From NCBI GenBank assembly GCA_964503715.1, contig CAZDAD010000001.1, positions 1-64,000 of the forward strand: DNA of 64,000 nt. Direction: 5' to 3'. Made by a program: the position numbers and the translations under genes. The stretch comes from JARIHD01 sp964503715. GTDB lineage: Bacteria; Patescibacteriota; Saccharimonadia; Saccharimonadales; UBA4665. The notes under the pieces are model-generated. The model was not told where the DNA came from. It searched no databases and saw only the letters and a program-made list of their open reading frames with translations. Within the stretch, counting starts at the first letter, position 1; each line of letters begins with the position of its first letter. Positions 42,086 through 50,493 of this stretch are shown piece after piece.

Positions 42086-42964
42086 ATGTGGTTTTTACTG
42101 GCGGTTGGTGCTGCTATTACGCATGCTATAGCAACTGTCGCACGTCATATTCATTCGTCATCAGCTCGACCAGTCGAACTTACCTGGTGGAGTATGTTGA
42201 TAAGCATGCCAATAGCTGCCGCTTGGGTTATTATCGACGACAGGCCGCTATACACCTCATATGACTTTCTTATTCCCGCTTTAACCTCTGCGTTAATTTG
42301 CACAGCCACCAGTGTTTTAATGTATGCTGCGTACAAGTATGGTGAGGTCTCGGCAATAACTCCATTGTCTAACCTTCTGCCTCTGCTTATGATATTCACC
42401 TCGTTTGTGATGCTCGGCACGAAACCATCCGCCTATGGCTATTTGGGGATAGTCCTGACGGTTGTAGGAGTTTATTACACTGGCGTGAGTGGTAAACACG
42501 CATTATTTCATCCGCTTAAACAGCTGACCAAAAATCGTGGATCCAGATTAATGCTAACGGCCGTGGTCCTGTGGAGTGTCAGCGGGAATCTAGATAAAAT
42601 GGCTCTTGAGTCTGTTTCGCCGACCTTCCTAGTTCTGATATACCAGACTGTTATTTTTACTCTACTAACTATCTTTCTACTAATAACACCGCCTAAACGT
42701 GGCATCAAACACATGAAAATGCTATTCACTAAATATAGTTGGCATTTTGTAGCGGTAGCCGTGGGTACAACTACAGCCTCAATTATGCAATCAATGGCCA
42801 TCGCTATAACCGATAATCCAAGCTATGTGTTGGCAATTAAACGCCTGGAGACATTAATAGTAGTTGTGATAGCCTACTATTTTCTACACGAAAAACACTT
42901 TGGCAAACGGTTCACAGGTTCGATATTGGCAGTACTAGGCTGCATTGTTATTCTTTTTGCCTAG
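42086..42964 (+). CDS. EamA/DMT-family transporter
   Basis: A 292-residue membrane protein of ten helices in two EamA repeats (about 1-135 and 150-292). The typical repeat end YLGIVLTVVGVYYTG and its second copy FTGSILAVLGCIVILF are both seen. These proteins usually carry metabolites or amino acids; the substrate is unknown. It starts 22 nt after glgX and ends 4 nt from the convergent sigma factor gene. Confidence 0.85.
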   Translation: MWFLLAVGAAITHAIATVARHIHSSSARPVELTWWSMLISMPIAAAWVIIDDRPLYTSYDFLIPALTSALICTATSVLMYAAYKYGEVSAITPLSNLLPLLMIFTSFVMLGTKPSAYGYLGIVLTVVGVYYTGVSGKHALFHPLKQLTKNRGSRLMLTAVVLWSVSGNLDKMALESVSPTFLVLIYQTVIFTLLTIFLLITPPKRGIKHMKMLFTKYSWHFVAVAVGTTTASIMQSMAIAITDNPSYVLAIKRLETLIVVVIAYYFLHEKHFGKRFTGSILAVLGCIVILFA

Positions 42965-42968
42965 GATG

Positions 42969-44021
42969 CTAGTGTCTGAGGTAGCTAATTAGCTTTGCCA
43001 TCGATTTATTTTTGCGGAGCTTTGCTAAGGACTTTACTTCAATCTGGCGTATTCTCTCTCTGGTTACACAAAACTCGTTGGCGACTTCTTCCAATGTATG
43101 GCGTCTAGGCTCCTTGTCGGGATGCATACCAAAGCGCATCATCAGTACCTGCTGCTCCCTGTAGCTAAGAGAACCAATAGCCTCCATTATTTGGTCATGA
43201 ATTATGGAGGTGTCAATGTCTTCAACGTATTTCAAAGCGGTCTGGTCCTCCATATAATCAACCATCATCGTATCGCTATCGTCCAAGTTCACTGGTGTGT
43301 CCAAACTCGTTACTATGGGGTCGTGGTTTATGGCATCACGAACTTTGTCTACTTCCAGTTCGACCGCTTCCGCAACCTCTTCAATTGAAGGCTGTCGGCC
43401 AAGCCCTTGGCTAAGCTCGTTTTGGGCTCTTCGGATCTTCCTTATCCGTTCATCAAAGTGGACAGGCTTTCGGATGGCGTTTGCTTTGTTGGATATGGCT
43501 CTGGTTGCTGCTTGACGTATCCAATGGGTGGCATAGGTACTGAACTTAAAGCCAAGGCTGGGGTCGAAACGATTGGCGGCCTCCATTGCCCCGATGCTTC
43601 CTTCCTGCATAAGATCGTGCAAATCAAGGCCTAGCCCAACGTAGCGTTTTACTATCGAGGCTACTAAGCCAGTATTCGCCGCTACTAGTTCGTTGCGTGC
43701 TTCGATATCACCACTCTTAATTCTATCTGCCAGGGCCCTTTCTTCATCACGAGTTAGCAGCTTAGGCTTGTCCATGCCCCTAAAATATACTTCGAACGAA
43801 TCTCCAGATATATCACCATCTACGGGATGAACTGACAACTGAGATTCATCGATCTCATCATCAATTGAGACGTCTCGATGAATACCGAGTTCACCGCTGT
43901 ACTGCGACACCTGGTTTTGTCGCGGCTTAGCACAAATATAATTATTCTCTGGAATATCCAGCTTGGGCTTGTTAGCCCTGTCGTCCCGTTGGTGCATAGT
44001 AGTAAAATACTTTAACATCAA
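42969..44021 (-). CDS. rpoD: primary-type RNA polymerase sigma-70 factor
   Basis: A 350-residue sigma factor with regions 1.2 to 4.2: VYFRGMDKPKLLTRDEERALADRI (1.2), RNELVAANTGLVASIVKRYVGLGLDLHDLMQEGSIGAMEAANRFDPSLGFKFSTYATHWIRQA spread over region 2 (-10 recognition), and TLEEVANEFCVTRERIRQIEVKSLAKLR in 4.2 (-35 recognition). The first 75 residues are unique and region 1.1 is not evident. The -35/-10 boxes seen in the window (TTGNNN, TATAAT) fit a housekeeping sigma of this kind. ATG 43997 (MHQRDD) is a possible alternative start. Confidence 0.92.
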   Translation of the reverse strand: MMLKYFTTMHQRDDRANKPKLDIPENNYICAKPRQNQVSQYSGELGIHRDVSIDDEIDESQLSVHPVDGDISGDSFEVYFRGMDKPKLLTRDEERALADRIKSGDIEARNELVAANTGLVASIVKRYVGLGLDLHDLMQEGSIGAMEAANRFDPSLGFKFSTYATHWIRQAATRAISNKANAIRKPVHFDERIRKIRRAQNELSQGLGRQPSIEEVAEAVELEVDKVRDAINHDPIVTSLDTPVNLDDSDTMMVDYMEDQTALKYVEDIDTSIIHDQIMEAIGSLSYREQQVLMMRFGMHPDKEPRRHTLEEVANEFCVTRERIRQIEVKSLAKLRKNKSMAKLISYLRH

Positions 44022-44093
44022 ATTATACTTTTAACAACTCTTCTCTGGTTCAACCATGGTACAATGTTTACATAAATTTGGGGAGAAGACTAA

Positions 44094-45008
44094 ATGTTTT
44101 ACGTGCAGCCAACATATCATTCACCTAGTACGATTAATACAACTACTGTAGTCACTAGCTCTTCTCAGACTAACTCCTTAACTAGTGTTGCAGCCTCTAC
44201 GCTATCAGCCGATGTACAGAACGTAATCAATCAGAATGTTTCGCAAGGTATTGCTACAAGTGTCCTGATAACTGATGCGACGACTGGTGCTGTGGTCATC
44301 GATTATAACACTGGTACCGAGCACTTTGCTGCCAGTGTCAATAAAGTACCAATTGCTCAGTCGGTTGTCGATAAACTTAGAGCTGGCGGTATTTCTCTAA
44401 ATACCAAGATAACTTGGCAGCGCACTGATAGGCGTGCTGGTGCAGGTATATATGACAAATCTGGTGCTAAGACATCGGCGACTGTTCAAGAACTTCTAAA
44501 AGATATGCTCAACCGTTCTGGCAACACAGCTGCACGTGTTCTTGTCAACTATGTCCTTGGCGGGCCTACAGCAACAAATCTGATATGGAAAAACACCTAC
44601 AATCTTCAGAACACGTACCTTATAGTCGTGTCCGAAGCGGATAAGACCTTTTACTTTGGTAATACTACCGCCAAAGAATCTATGTCAATGATGCTAAAAC
44701 TGACTTCAATCCAGGATACCTATGGACAGTTGGTCACTAACTACATGCAAACTAATACCTGGACACAGATGGGAGTACGCAGCCAACTAGGTGGCCGAGC
44801 TGACCTTGTGCTTGTCAACAAAATTGGGTCACTGGACGACACGGATGGCAATAACCGCCACGATGTCGGTATACTCACAAACACAACGACTGGCAAAAAG
44901 TACAACTATTCAATGCTTACAACTAGCCACACTAGTTCATCCACTACGCAAGCCGACAACTCTCTCAAGCAGATTGGCTCCTACCTGATATCAGACTCAG
45001 ATTTATAA
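44094..45008 (+). CDS. class A beta-lactamase-like serine hydrolase
   Basis: A 304-residue protein of the penicillin-recognising fold. The catalytic SxxK is S81-V-N-K84, the SxN motif is S142-G-N144 and the KTG box appears as K243-I-G245. The Thr-to-Ile change is unusual for a working beta-lactamase, so a peptidase or other role is possible. No hydrophobic signal peptide is seen at the annotated ATG, which has GGGGAGA upstream; the N terminus is instead Ser/Thr-rich. Either export is by another route or the protein is cytoplasmic. Confidence 0.75.
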   Translation: MFYVQPTYHSPSTINTTTVVTSSSQTNSLTSVAASTLSADVQNVINQNVSQGIATSVLITDATTGAVVIDYNTGTEHFAASVNKVPIAQSVVDKLRAGGISLNTKITWQRTDRRAGAGIYDKSGAKTSATVQELLKDMLNRSGNTAARVLVNYVLGGPTATNLIWKNTYNLQNTYLIVVSEADKTFYFGNTTAKESMSMMLKLTSIQDTYGQLVTNYMQTNTWTQMGVRSQLGGRADLVLVNKIGSLDDTDGNNRHDVGILTNTTTGKKYNYSMLTTSHTSSSTTQADNSLKQIGSYLISDSDL

Positions 45009-45032
45009 ATCCCCCGCTTAATTGCGAGGGAT
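45009..45032. terminator. possible terminator hairpin
   Basis: ATCCCCCGC/GCGAGGGAT with one mismatch and a TTAATT loop, between the beta-lactamase-like gene and tRNA-Gln. The T-rich flank is on the minus-strand side, so it best suits the tRNA. Confidence 0.4.
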
Positions 45033-45047
45033 AGAAATGCCTAAATT

Positions 45048-45122
45048 TGGCTGGGATGGAGGGATTCGAACCCCCGAATGCCGGGACCAAAACCCGGTGC
45101 CTTACCACTTGGCGACATCCCA
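45048..45122 (-). tRNA. tRNA-Gln(TTG)
   Basis: A 75-nt cloverleaf with encoded CCA. The acceptor stem is TGGGATG/CATCCCA, and the anticodon stem CCGGG/CCCGG encloses loop TTTTGGT with anticodon TTG. The T-loop is TTCGAAT. Uninterrupted, unlike tRNA-Asn. Confidence 0.95.
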
Positions 45123-45167
45123 ATACTAGTCGTTAGAAGCAGCTGCTTCGAAGATGTGACTAAGGAG

Positions 45168-45196
45168 ATTTTACCCCAAATCACTGCCCTTTTCAA
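45168..45196 (-). promoter_or_regulatory. promoter of tRNA-Gln
   Basis: TTGAAA, 17 nt, TAAAAT on the minus strand, 45 nt before the mature 5' end. Confidence 0.65.
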
Positions 45197-45224
45197 ACTC
45201 CGACGCTACTGATGGATGGATACT

Positions 45225-45986
45225 TTACTTATAACTAGGAGCGGGCTCAAGACCGAAATACGTCTCAAGCGGAATATTATGTGCAGTTTGCACCTTCGAG
45301 GATGTATCCTTCCCTATGTATCTTATGTGCCAAGGCTCATATACATAGCCCGTTATCGCAGTCTGCCCCTCACTGTACCTAATAACAAACCCATACTTAT
45401 AGGCATTGCTCTCCAGCCATTTACCTTCCTTTGTGTCAGCAAAACAAGCCTCTAGTTCACACGTCCCGCCAACCCCCGCGATGTCTGCAGCCAACCCCGT
45501 CTGATGTTCGCTATACCCAGGGCGTGCGCTTTGAGAGTCAGCCTCAGCTTGCCCTTGCTTTGAAACATATCCATTATACAGCGCCTCCTGATAAGTGTAT
45601 GACCTGTAGCCGCTCGATAATACCAGGTCAATATTCTCATTTTTGGCTTGTGCAAACATATCCTGCAATGCTGAGGCAGCTTCCTTGCGCAGCTTCATGC
45701 GACTATCTGACCCACTACGCCGCAACGACACATTAGGTGTCACAAGATCTGAGGGTTCATATGTCTTGGGGCTTAGCTGCCGATGTTTGTTCACGATAAT
45801 GTGTGTACTTGATGGATCATCGAGAGATTGTTCGGAAGAATCGGTATTCTTTACGTTAACCGCTGGGCTATTTGATGACCTGGGCAAGTCACGTTTTTTT
45901 GTGACATTGTAGCCCACAAGAAACAGCATGGCACACACCAACAGCACAACAATAAGCCAGAAAAAATAATGCTTGTGTTTGGTCAT
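45225..45986 (-). CDS. membrane-anchored D-alanyl-D-alanine carboxypeptidase, VanY/M15B type
   Basis: A 253-residue protein from ATG 45986 with one N-terminal membrane helix (about 8-29) and a Ser-rich linker. The M15B zinc peptidase domain has SGYRSYTYQEALY, ARPGYSEHQTGLAADI (zinc His and Asp) and YEPWHIRYIG (catalytic Glu and zinc His). It should trim the terminal D-Ala of peptidoglycan stem peptides outside the cell. The longer start at 46025 would put polar residues before the signal anchor, so I prefer 45986. The target wall, own or host, cannot be told. Confidence 0.88.
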   Translation of the reverse strand: MTKHKHYFFWLIVVLLVCAMLFLVGYNVTKKRDLPRSSNSPAVNVKNTDSSEQSLDDPSSTHIIVNKHRQLSPKTYEPSDLVTPNVSLRRSGSDSRMKLRKEAASALQDMFAQAKNENIDLVLSSGYRSYTYQEALYNGYVSKQGQAEADSQSARPGYSEHQTGLAADIAGVGGTCELEACFADTKEGKWLESNAYKYGFVIRYSEGQTAITGYVYEPWHIRYIGKDTSSKVQTAHNIPLETYFGLEPAPSYK

Positions 45987-46087
45987 AGACACATTGTAGC
46001 TTATTATTTCGGCAAAATGTGGCATATTTTTAACAATATTGCATTATAATAAAAGATAATCTGTTTCATAAAAATAGCGGAAAGGCC

Positions 46088-47026
46088 TTGCTGAACGTGA
46101 AGCATGCCGATTTAAGTGCCGATCAATACGTTGCACCACTAAATATGAACGGCCTGCAAGGTCGTGTTCTTCACATGCCCGCCCCTAAGGGCAGAAGCCG
46201 TGAGGTACTCTTCGTCTACGGCCACCATTCTTCAATCGAACGTTGGTTCGGACTAATGGAAAATATCAACCGCTATGCAGCTGTCACCATGCCTGATCTT
46301 CCTGGCTTTGGGGGCATGTCTAGTTTCTATACAATTGGCGAAGAGGCCACACTCGATAATCTTGCCGACTACCTAGCATCATTCATAAAAATGCGTTACA
46401 AGCGCAAAAAAGTAGTCATTGCAGGGATGAGTTTGGGCTTCGTTATCGCAACTCGTATGTTACAGCGATGTCCCGAACTAAAAAACAGAGTTGAATATGT
46501 TGTGAGCATTGCAGGTTTTGCCCACAAAGATGATTTCACATTTAGCCCTAAAAGGCATCAATTCTATAGCGTCGCTTCGGCTATCGTGTCGAGAAGAATC
46601 CCAAGTTTGCTATTTAGGTACCTGTGTCTCAACTCACTGGCAATCCGTTATGCATACAGGCATACCCACAACGCTAAAACAAAATTTGCTGGAATGAATA
46701 AGGCTGACCTAAAAAGGATGATTGATTTTGAAACTGAACTTTGGCAGAACAATGATGTACGAACTTATATGCGCACTACAAGAGAGTTCCTGAACCTCGA
46801 TAACTGCTCAAGACAGATTGAACTGCCCGTGTATCATATTGCGGTCGAAGCAGATAACTATTTTGATAACAGCATTGTTGAACAACATCTCAAAATCATA
46901 TTCGAGTCATATCAGCTCCTAGCGACTCTTAAGACTGACAGCCATGCGCCAAGTATAATCGCCGATGTCAAAGCTGCTGCACCATTTGTCCCACCAAAGT
47001 TAAGACGCCTACTCTCCAAGAGGTAA
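46088..47026 (+). CDS. alpha/beta hydrolase
   Basis: A 312-residue hydrolase-fold protein. The nucleophile elbow is GMSLG in VVIAGMSLGFVIATRML. PDLPGFGGMS earlier is the usual oxyanion-side strand, and the late DSHAPS holds the candidate catalytic His. There is no signal peptide. The TTG at 46088 has an AAAGG very close upstream; GTG at 46097 is an equally good start. It precedes two glycosyltransferase genes in the same direction, but the -10 box before the first of them suggests a separate transcript. Confidence 0.72.
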   Translation: MLNVKHADLSADQYVAPLNMNGLQGRVLHMPAPKGRSREVLFVYGHHSSIERWFGLMENINRYAAVTMPDLPGFGGMSSFYTIGEEATLDNLADYLASFIKMRYKRKKVVIAGMSLGFVIATRMLQRCPELKNRVEYVVSIAGFAHKDDFTFSPKRHQFYSVASAIVSRRIPSLLFRYLCLNSLAIRYAYRHTHNAKTKFAGMNKADLKRMIDFETELWQNNDVRTYMRTTREFLNLDNCSRQIELPVYHIAVEADNYFDNSIVEQHLKIIFESYQLLATLKTDSHAPSIIADVKAAAPFVPPKLRRLLSKR

Positions 47027-47038
47027 GTAGCTCGGGCG

Positions 47039-47047
47039 TGCTATAAT
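47039..47047 (+). promoter_or_regulatory. extended -10 promoter of the PimA-like gene
   Basis: TGCTATAAT ending 10 nt before ATG 47058, so the leader would be about 2-4 nt. Confidence 0.6.
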
Positions 47048-47057
47048 TAGGCTAATT

Positions 47058-48200
47058 ATGAAAATCGGACTAGTTTGTCCTTACAATGTGGCTAAAGGTG
47101 GTGGTGTTCAGGAACATGTCTTCGCTACGCAGAAGGAACTTAAGAAGCGTGGCCATGAAGTGTACATTATCACGCCGCAGCCCAAAGAAATGCCTGACAA
47201 CAAACTGAATAACATTATTTATGTTGGCAGCGCAGCGAATTTTAACTCACCGCTTCGTACTACAATCCAGGTTTCAGCGGGAGTTAACGACTCAATAGAT
47301 TCTGTCCTCGACCAGTACAACTTTGATATCTTGCACTTTCATGAGCCATGGGTGCCGATGCTTAGCGCCCAAATACTAAGCCGTTCAAAGTGCATCAATA
47401 TTGGTACTTTTCACGCTAAATTACCCGAGACAATTATGACGCGGACTATGATCAAGGTTGTCACACCATACACAAAATCAGTTCTCAAATATATACATGA
47501 ATTTACCGCCGTATCTGACGCCGCAGCGGAATACCTGCGCAGCTTGAGTGACAGGCATATTACCCTCATACCGAACGGCATAAACTTAGATACATATACA
47601 GCACCAGCCAATCGCGATGAATCGAGCAAGAAAAAAACAATATTTTATGTTGGACGTCTCGAACCTCGTAAGGGGGTTAAGCACCTCCTGTATGCCTTTG
47701 CTGAACTCAAGCAACTAGACCCACACGTATCACTAGTCATCGCTGGCGATGGGCCATCTAGGGAAAAATTAGAAGAACTAGCAAAGGACCTTGATCTCAA
47801 AGACTACAAATTTCTCGGCTACATATCAGATGCTCAAAAGATAAAGTACCTTAGGTCAGCTGACGTGTACTGTTCGCCCGCATTGTTCGGTGAAAGCTTC
47901 GGTATAGTATTGCTTGAAGCAATGGCCACAGGTACAGTTGTCGTTGCAGGTGATAACCCAGGTTATGCTAGCGTCCTTAAGGGTCTAGGGGCAATTTCGC
48001 TAGTCAACCCCAAGCATCATAGTGAGTTTGCGCACCGACTAGAATTACTCATTCACCAGCCAGAGTTACGAAGATTGTGGCGAAGGTGGGCATCCAAAGA
48101 GCTCAAACAATATAGCTATAAAACAATCGTTGACCAGTACGAGACGGTGTATCATGATGCACTCAGAGACCATAAAGTTAACTCCAAGACAGAAAGATAA
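47058..48200 (+). CDS. family 4 glycosyltransferase resembling PimA
   Basis: A 380-residue GT-B enzyme. The N-terminal KIGLVCPYNVAKGGGVQEHV, then FDILHFHEPWVPMLS and NIGTFHAKLPE follow the order and wording of mycobacterial phosphatidylinositol mannosyltransferase PimA. The C-terminal donor domain has FYVGRLEPRKGVKHLL and ADVYCSPALFGESFGIVLLEAMATGT with the Glu-x7-Glu pair. With ino1 at 28892 it suggests mannosylated or glycosylated inositol lipid. The inositol specificity is inference; many GT4 enzymes share these blocks. The next GT4 begins 2 nt after its stop. Confidence 0.8.
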   Translation: MKIGLVCPYNVAKGGGVQEHVFATQKELKKRGHEVYIITPQPKEMPDNKLNNIIYVGSAANFNSPLRTTIQVSAGVNDSIDSVLDQYNFDILHFHEPWVPMLSAQILSRSKCINIGTFHAKLPETIMTRTMIKVVTPYTKSVLKYIHEFTAVSDAAAEYLRSLSDRHITLIPNGINLDTYTAPANRDESSKKKTIFYVGRLEPRKGVKHLLYAFAELKQLDPHVSLVIAGDGPSREKLEELAKDLDLKDYKFLGYISDAQKIKYLRSADVYCSPALFGESFGIVLLEAMATGTVVVAGDNPGYASVLKGLGAISLVNPKHHSEFAHRLELLIHQPELRRLWRRWASKELKQYSYKTIVDQYETVYHDALRDHKVNSKTER

Positions 48201-48202
48201 AG

Positions 48203-49342
48203 ATGCAAAAACTCAAGATTGGTTTTGTGCTTGATGATTCATTAGATTCTACTGACGGCGTTCAGCAGTACGTAATCAATGTTAGCCAATGGCTAATTGC
48301 TCACGGCCATGAAATTCACTACTTAGTCGGAAAAACCGAGAGAACTGATCTGCCAAATATCCATAGCTTAAGCCACAATGTCAAAGTTAGTTTCAACCAG
48401 AATCGTATGTCCGTGCCGCTACCTTCGTCCCGAATTGCCATCAAGAAACTCCTGCGCCGTGAGAAATTCGATGTGCTCCACATACAAATGCCATATAGCC
48501 CCTTCTTGGCAGGCAGAATAATTAAAGCCGCTCCCAAAAAAACCGCCGTAGTCGGCACTTTTCACGTAGCACCATACGGTAGTTTAGTCTATTTCGCAAA
48601 CAGACTTCTAGGAAAGCTCGTTAAACCCTCACTCAAGCGTTTTGACGAGCTTATCAGCGTCTCCGCACTGGCCCAAGATTTTGCGAAGAAAACTTTTGGA
48701 ATCGACAGCCAAGTAATCCCAAATACTATAGAATTAAAACCATTTTTTGAGTCTAAGCCTATAGAGAAGTACGGTGACTCCTTCAATATTATGTTCTTTG
48801 GTCGACTCGTCGAACGAAAAGGATGTCAGCATTTTCTGAAGGCTATATACGAGCTCAAGCGGACAGGCAGCTTGCCCGCAAAGGCAAAAGTCATAATCTG
48901 CGGCAAGGGACCAATGCTGATACAGCTCCAGGAATACGTAAGTCAACATGGACTAGAGCAGATTACGGAGTTCGCTGGCTACATAAGCGAGGATGACAAG
49001 CCAAGCTACCTAGCTTCGGCCGATGTACTAGTTTACCCCAGCACTGGTGGTGAAAGCTTTGGAATAGTGCTATTGGAGGGAATGGCGGCATCACGTGGAG
49101 CGGTATTGGCAGGCAATAACCCTGGTTACATGGGTGTGATGGGAGATCAAATCGTGCAAACATTTAACCCCAATTCTGAAGAAGATTTTGCAGCTAAGCT
49201 TCGTGAATTCATATCAAGCCCCAAGAAACGTCAAGAAGCAGTTGAGTGGCAACAAACCTATGTTAAGCGATACTCTCCAGATATCGTATGCAAACAAATT
49301 ACTAAGGTTTACTCAGCGGCATTGCATAAGCGCCCTAGGTAA
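48203..49342 (+). CDS. family 4 glycosyltransferase, second of a pair
   Basis: A 379-residue GT-B enzyme with the same layout as its upstream neighbour: KIGFVLDDSLDSTDGVQQYV, FDVLHIQMPYSPFLAG, VVGTFHVAPYG, MFFGRLVERKGCQHFLKAI and ADVLVYPSTGGESFGIVLLEGMAA. The pair probably arose by duplication and may act one after the other on a single acceptor, as PimA and PimB' do in Actinobacteria. No membrane segment. Confidence 0.82.
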   Translation: MQKLKIGFVLDDSLDSTDGVQQYVINVSQWLIAHGHEIHYLVGKTERTDLPNIHSLSHNVKVSFNQNRMSVPLPSSRIAIKKLLRREKFDVLHIQMPYSPFLAGRIIKAAPKKTAVVGTFHVAPYGSLVYFANRLLGKLVKPSLKRFDELISVSALAQDFAKKTFGIDSQVIPNTIELKPFFESKPIEKYGDSFNIMFFGRLVERKGCQHFLKAIYELKRTGSLPAKAKVIICGKGPMLIQLQEYVSQHGLEQITEFAGYISEDDKPSYLASADVLVYPSTGGESFGIVLLEGMAASRGAVLAGNNPGYMGVMGDQIVQTFNPNSEEDFAAKLREFISSPKKRQEAVEWQQTYVKRYSPDIVCKQITKVYSAALHKRPR

Positions 49343-49360
49343 TACATAATTAATAGTATT

Positions 49361-50488
49361 ATGTTTAGATTTGCAAAATCGAAAGACAAGATGGAAACAG
49401 TCAAGCTACATATATCGAACAAAACAATCGTTAGGGTACTTCTTATGACCGTTGTGACAGTCGTTGGGCTACTTGCGGTCCATAAGGCCACTCCTACTCT
49501 AGTACTTATTTTTACAGCTATGTTCTTGGCTCTTGCATTAAACGGACCAGTCTATGCTCTCGCCCAGCGCTTGCCTGGCAGCAAGAAGGGCAATCGACAA
49601 CTAGCAACCAGTATCTCATTTGTGTTTGTCGCTATTATTATTGTTGCGTTCTTCGCCAGTGTGATTCCACCAATCGTAAAACAAACCAATAATTTCATTG
49701 GTGCTGCCCCCGAGATTCTGACCCAGGCTAAAGACGAGAATAGTGGCCTTGGTAAAGTAATACGCAAGTACAAGCTCGAGAAGTATGTTGATGAATTTTC
49801 GAGCGACCTATCTAGTAGGCTCAAATCTGCCAGTGGCACAGCAGTCGCAACGGTTGGCAAGGTTGGTAGCAGCATATTTTCCGTATTAACTGTGCTTGTT
49901 CTAACGTTTATGATGCTTATCGAAGGCCCAAGATGGCTTAGGTTTTTCAAAGATATAATTCCCGATCAGCATCACGAGCGAACCGAGAGGCTCATCAGGG
50001 ACATGTACAAGGTCGTAAAAGGATACGTCAACGGGCAAGTACTATTGGCCAGTATTGCAGCCGTCCTGATACTGCCTATGATGTTAGCGCTAGGCATTAG
50101 TTATCCCTTTGCGCTTGTATTCATTGTTTTCATATGTGGCCTTATACCAATGGTCGGACACACCATCGGTGCAATTATTGTAACTACTATTGCCCTGTTC
50201 ACCTCACCCTTTGCAGCACTTATCATCCTGAGCTACTACATCCTATACCAACAGATTGAAAACTATTTCGTACAGCCCAAGATACAAGCTAACTCAACTA
50301 ATATGTCGCCACTATTGGTATTTATGTCAGTCATAGTTGGTGCACAGTTTGGTGGACTCTTTGGCGGTTTGGTAGCAATACCTGTAGCAGGCTGTCTGAG
50401 GATATTAGCCCTAGATTATCTATACACAAAAAGAATTATCGAGCATCCAGAGAACAATCCTGTAACAGATATCACTCCCAACAAATAG
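49361..50488 (+). CDS. AI-2E/PerM (UPF0118) family membrane protein
   Basis: A 375-residue protein with about eight membrane helices. An early pair at 24-60 is followed by a soluble region (95-160) with amphipathic helices. Then GYVNGQVLLASIAAVLILPMMLALGISYPFALVFIV spread over the core and IENYFVQPKIQANSTNMSPLLVFMSVIVGAQFGGLFGGLVAIPVAG give the family signature. Members are proposed to export small signals or Na+/H+; the role here is unknown. It is 18 nt after the GT4 pair. Confidence 0.85.
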   Translation: MFRFAKSKDKMETVKLHISNKTIVRVLLMTVVTVVGLLAVHKATPTLVLIFTAMFLALALNGPVYALAQRLPGSKKGNRQLATSISFVFVAIIIVAFFASVIPPIVKQTNNFIGAAPEILTQAKDENSGLGKVIRKYKLEKYVDEFSSDLSSRLKSASGTAVATVGKVGSSIFSVLTVLVLTFMMLIEGPRWLRFFKDIIPDQHHERTERLIRDMYKVVKGYVNGQVLLASIAAVLILPMMLALGISYPFALVFIVFICGLIPMVGHTIGAIIVTTIALFTSPFAALIILSYYILYQQIENYFVQPKIQANSTNMSPLLVFMSVIVGAQFGGLFGGLVAIPVAGCLRILALDYLYTKRIIEHPENNPVTDITPNK

Positions 50489-50493
50489 AATAG

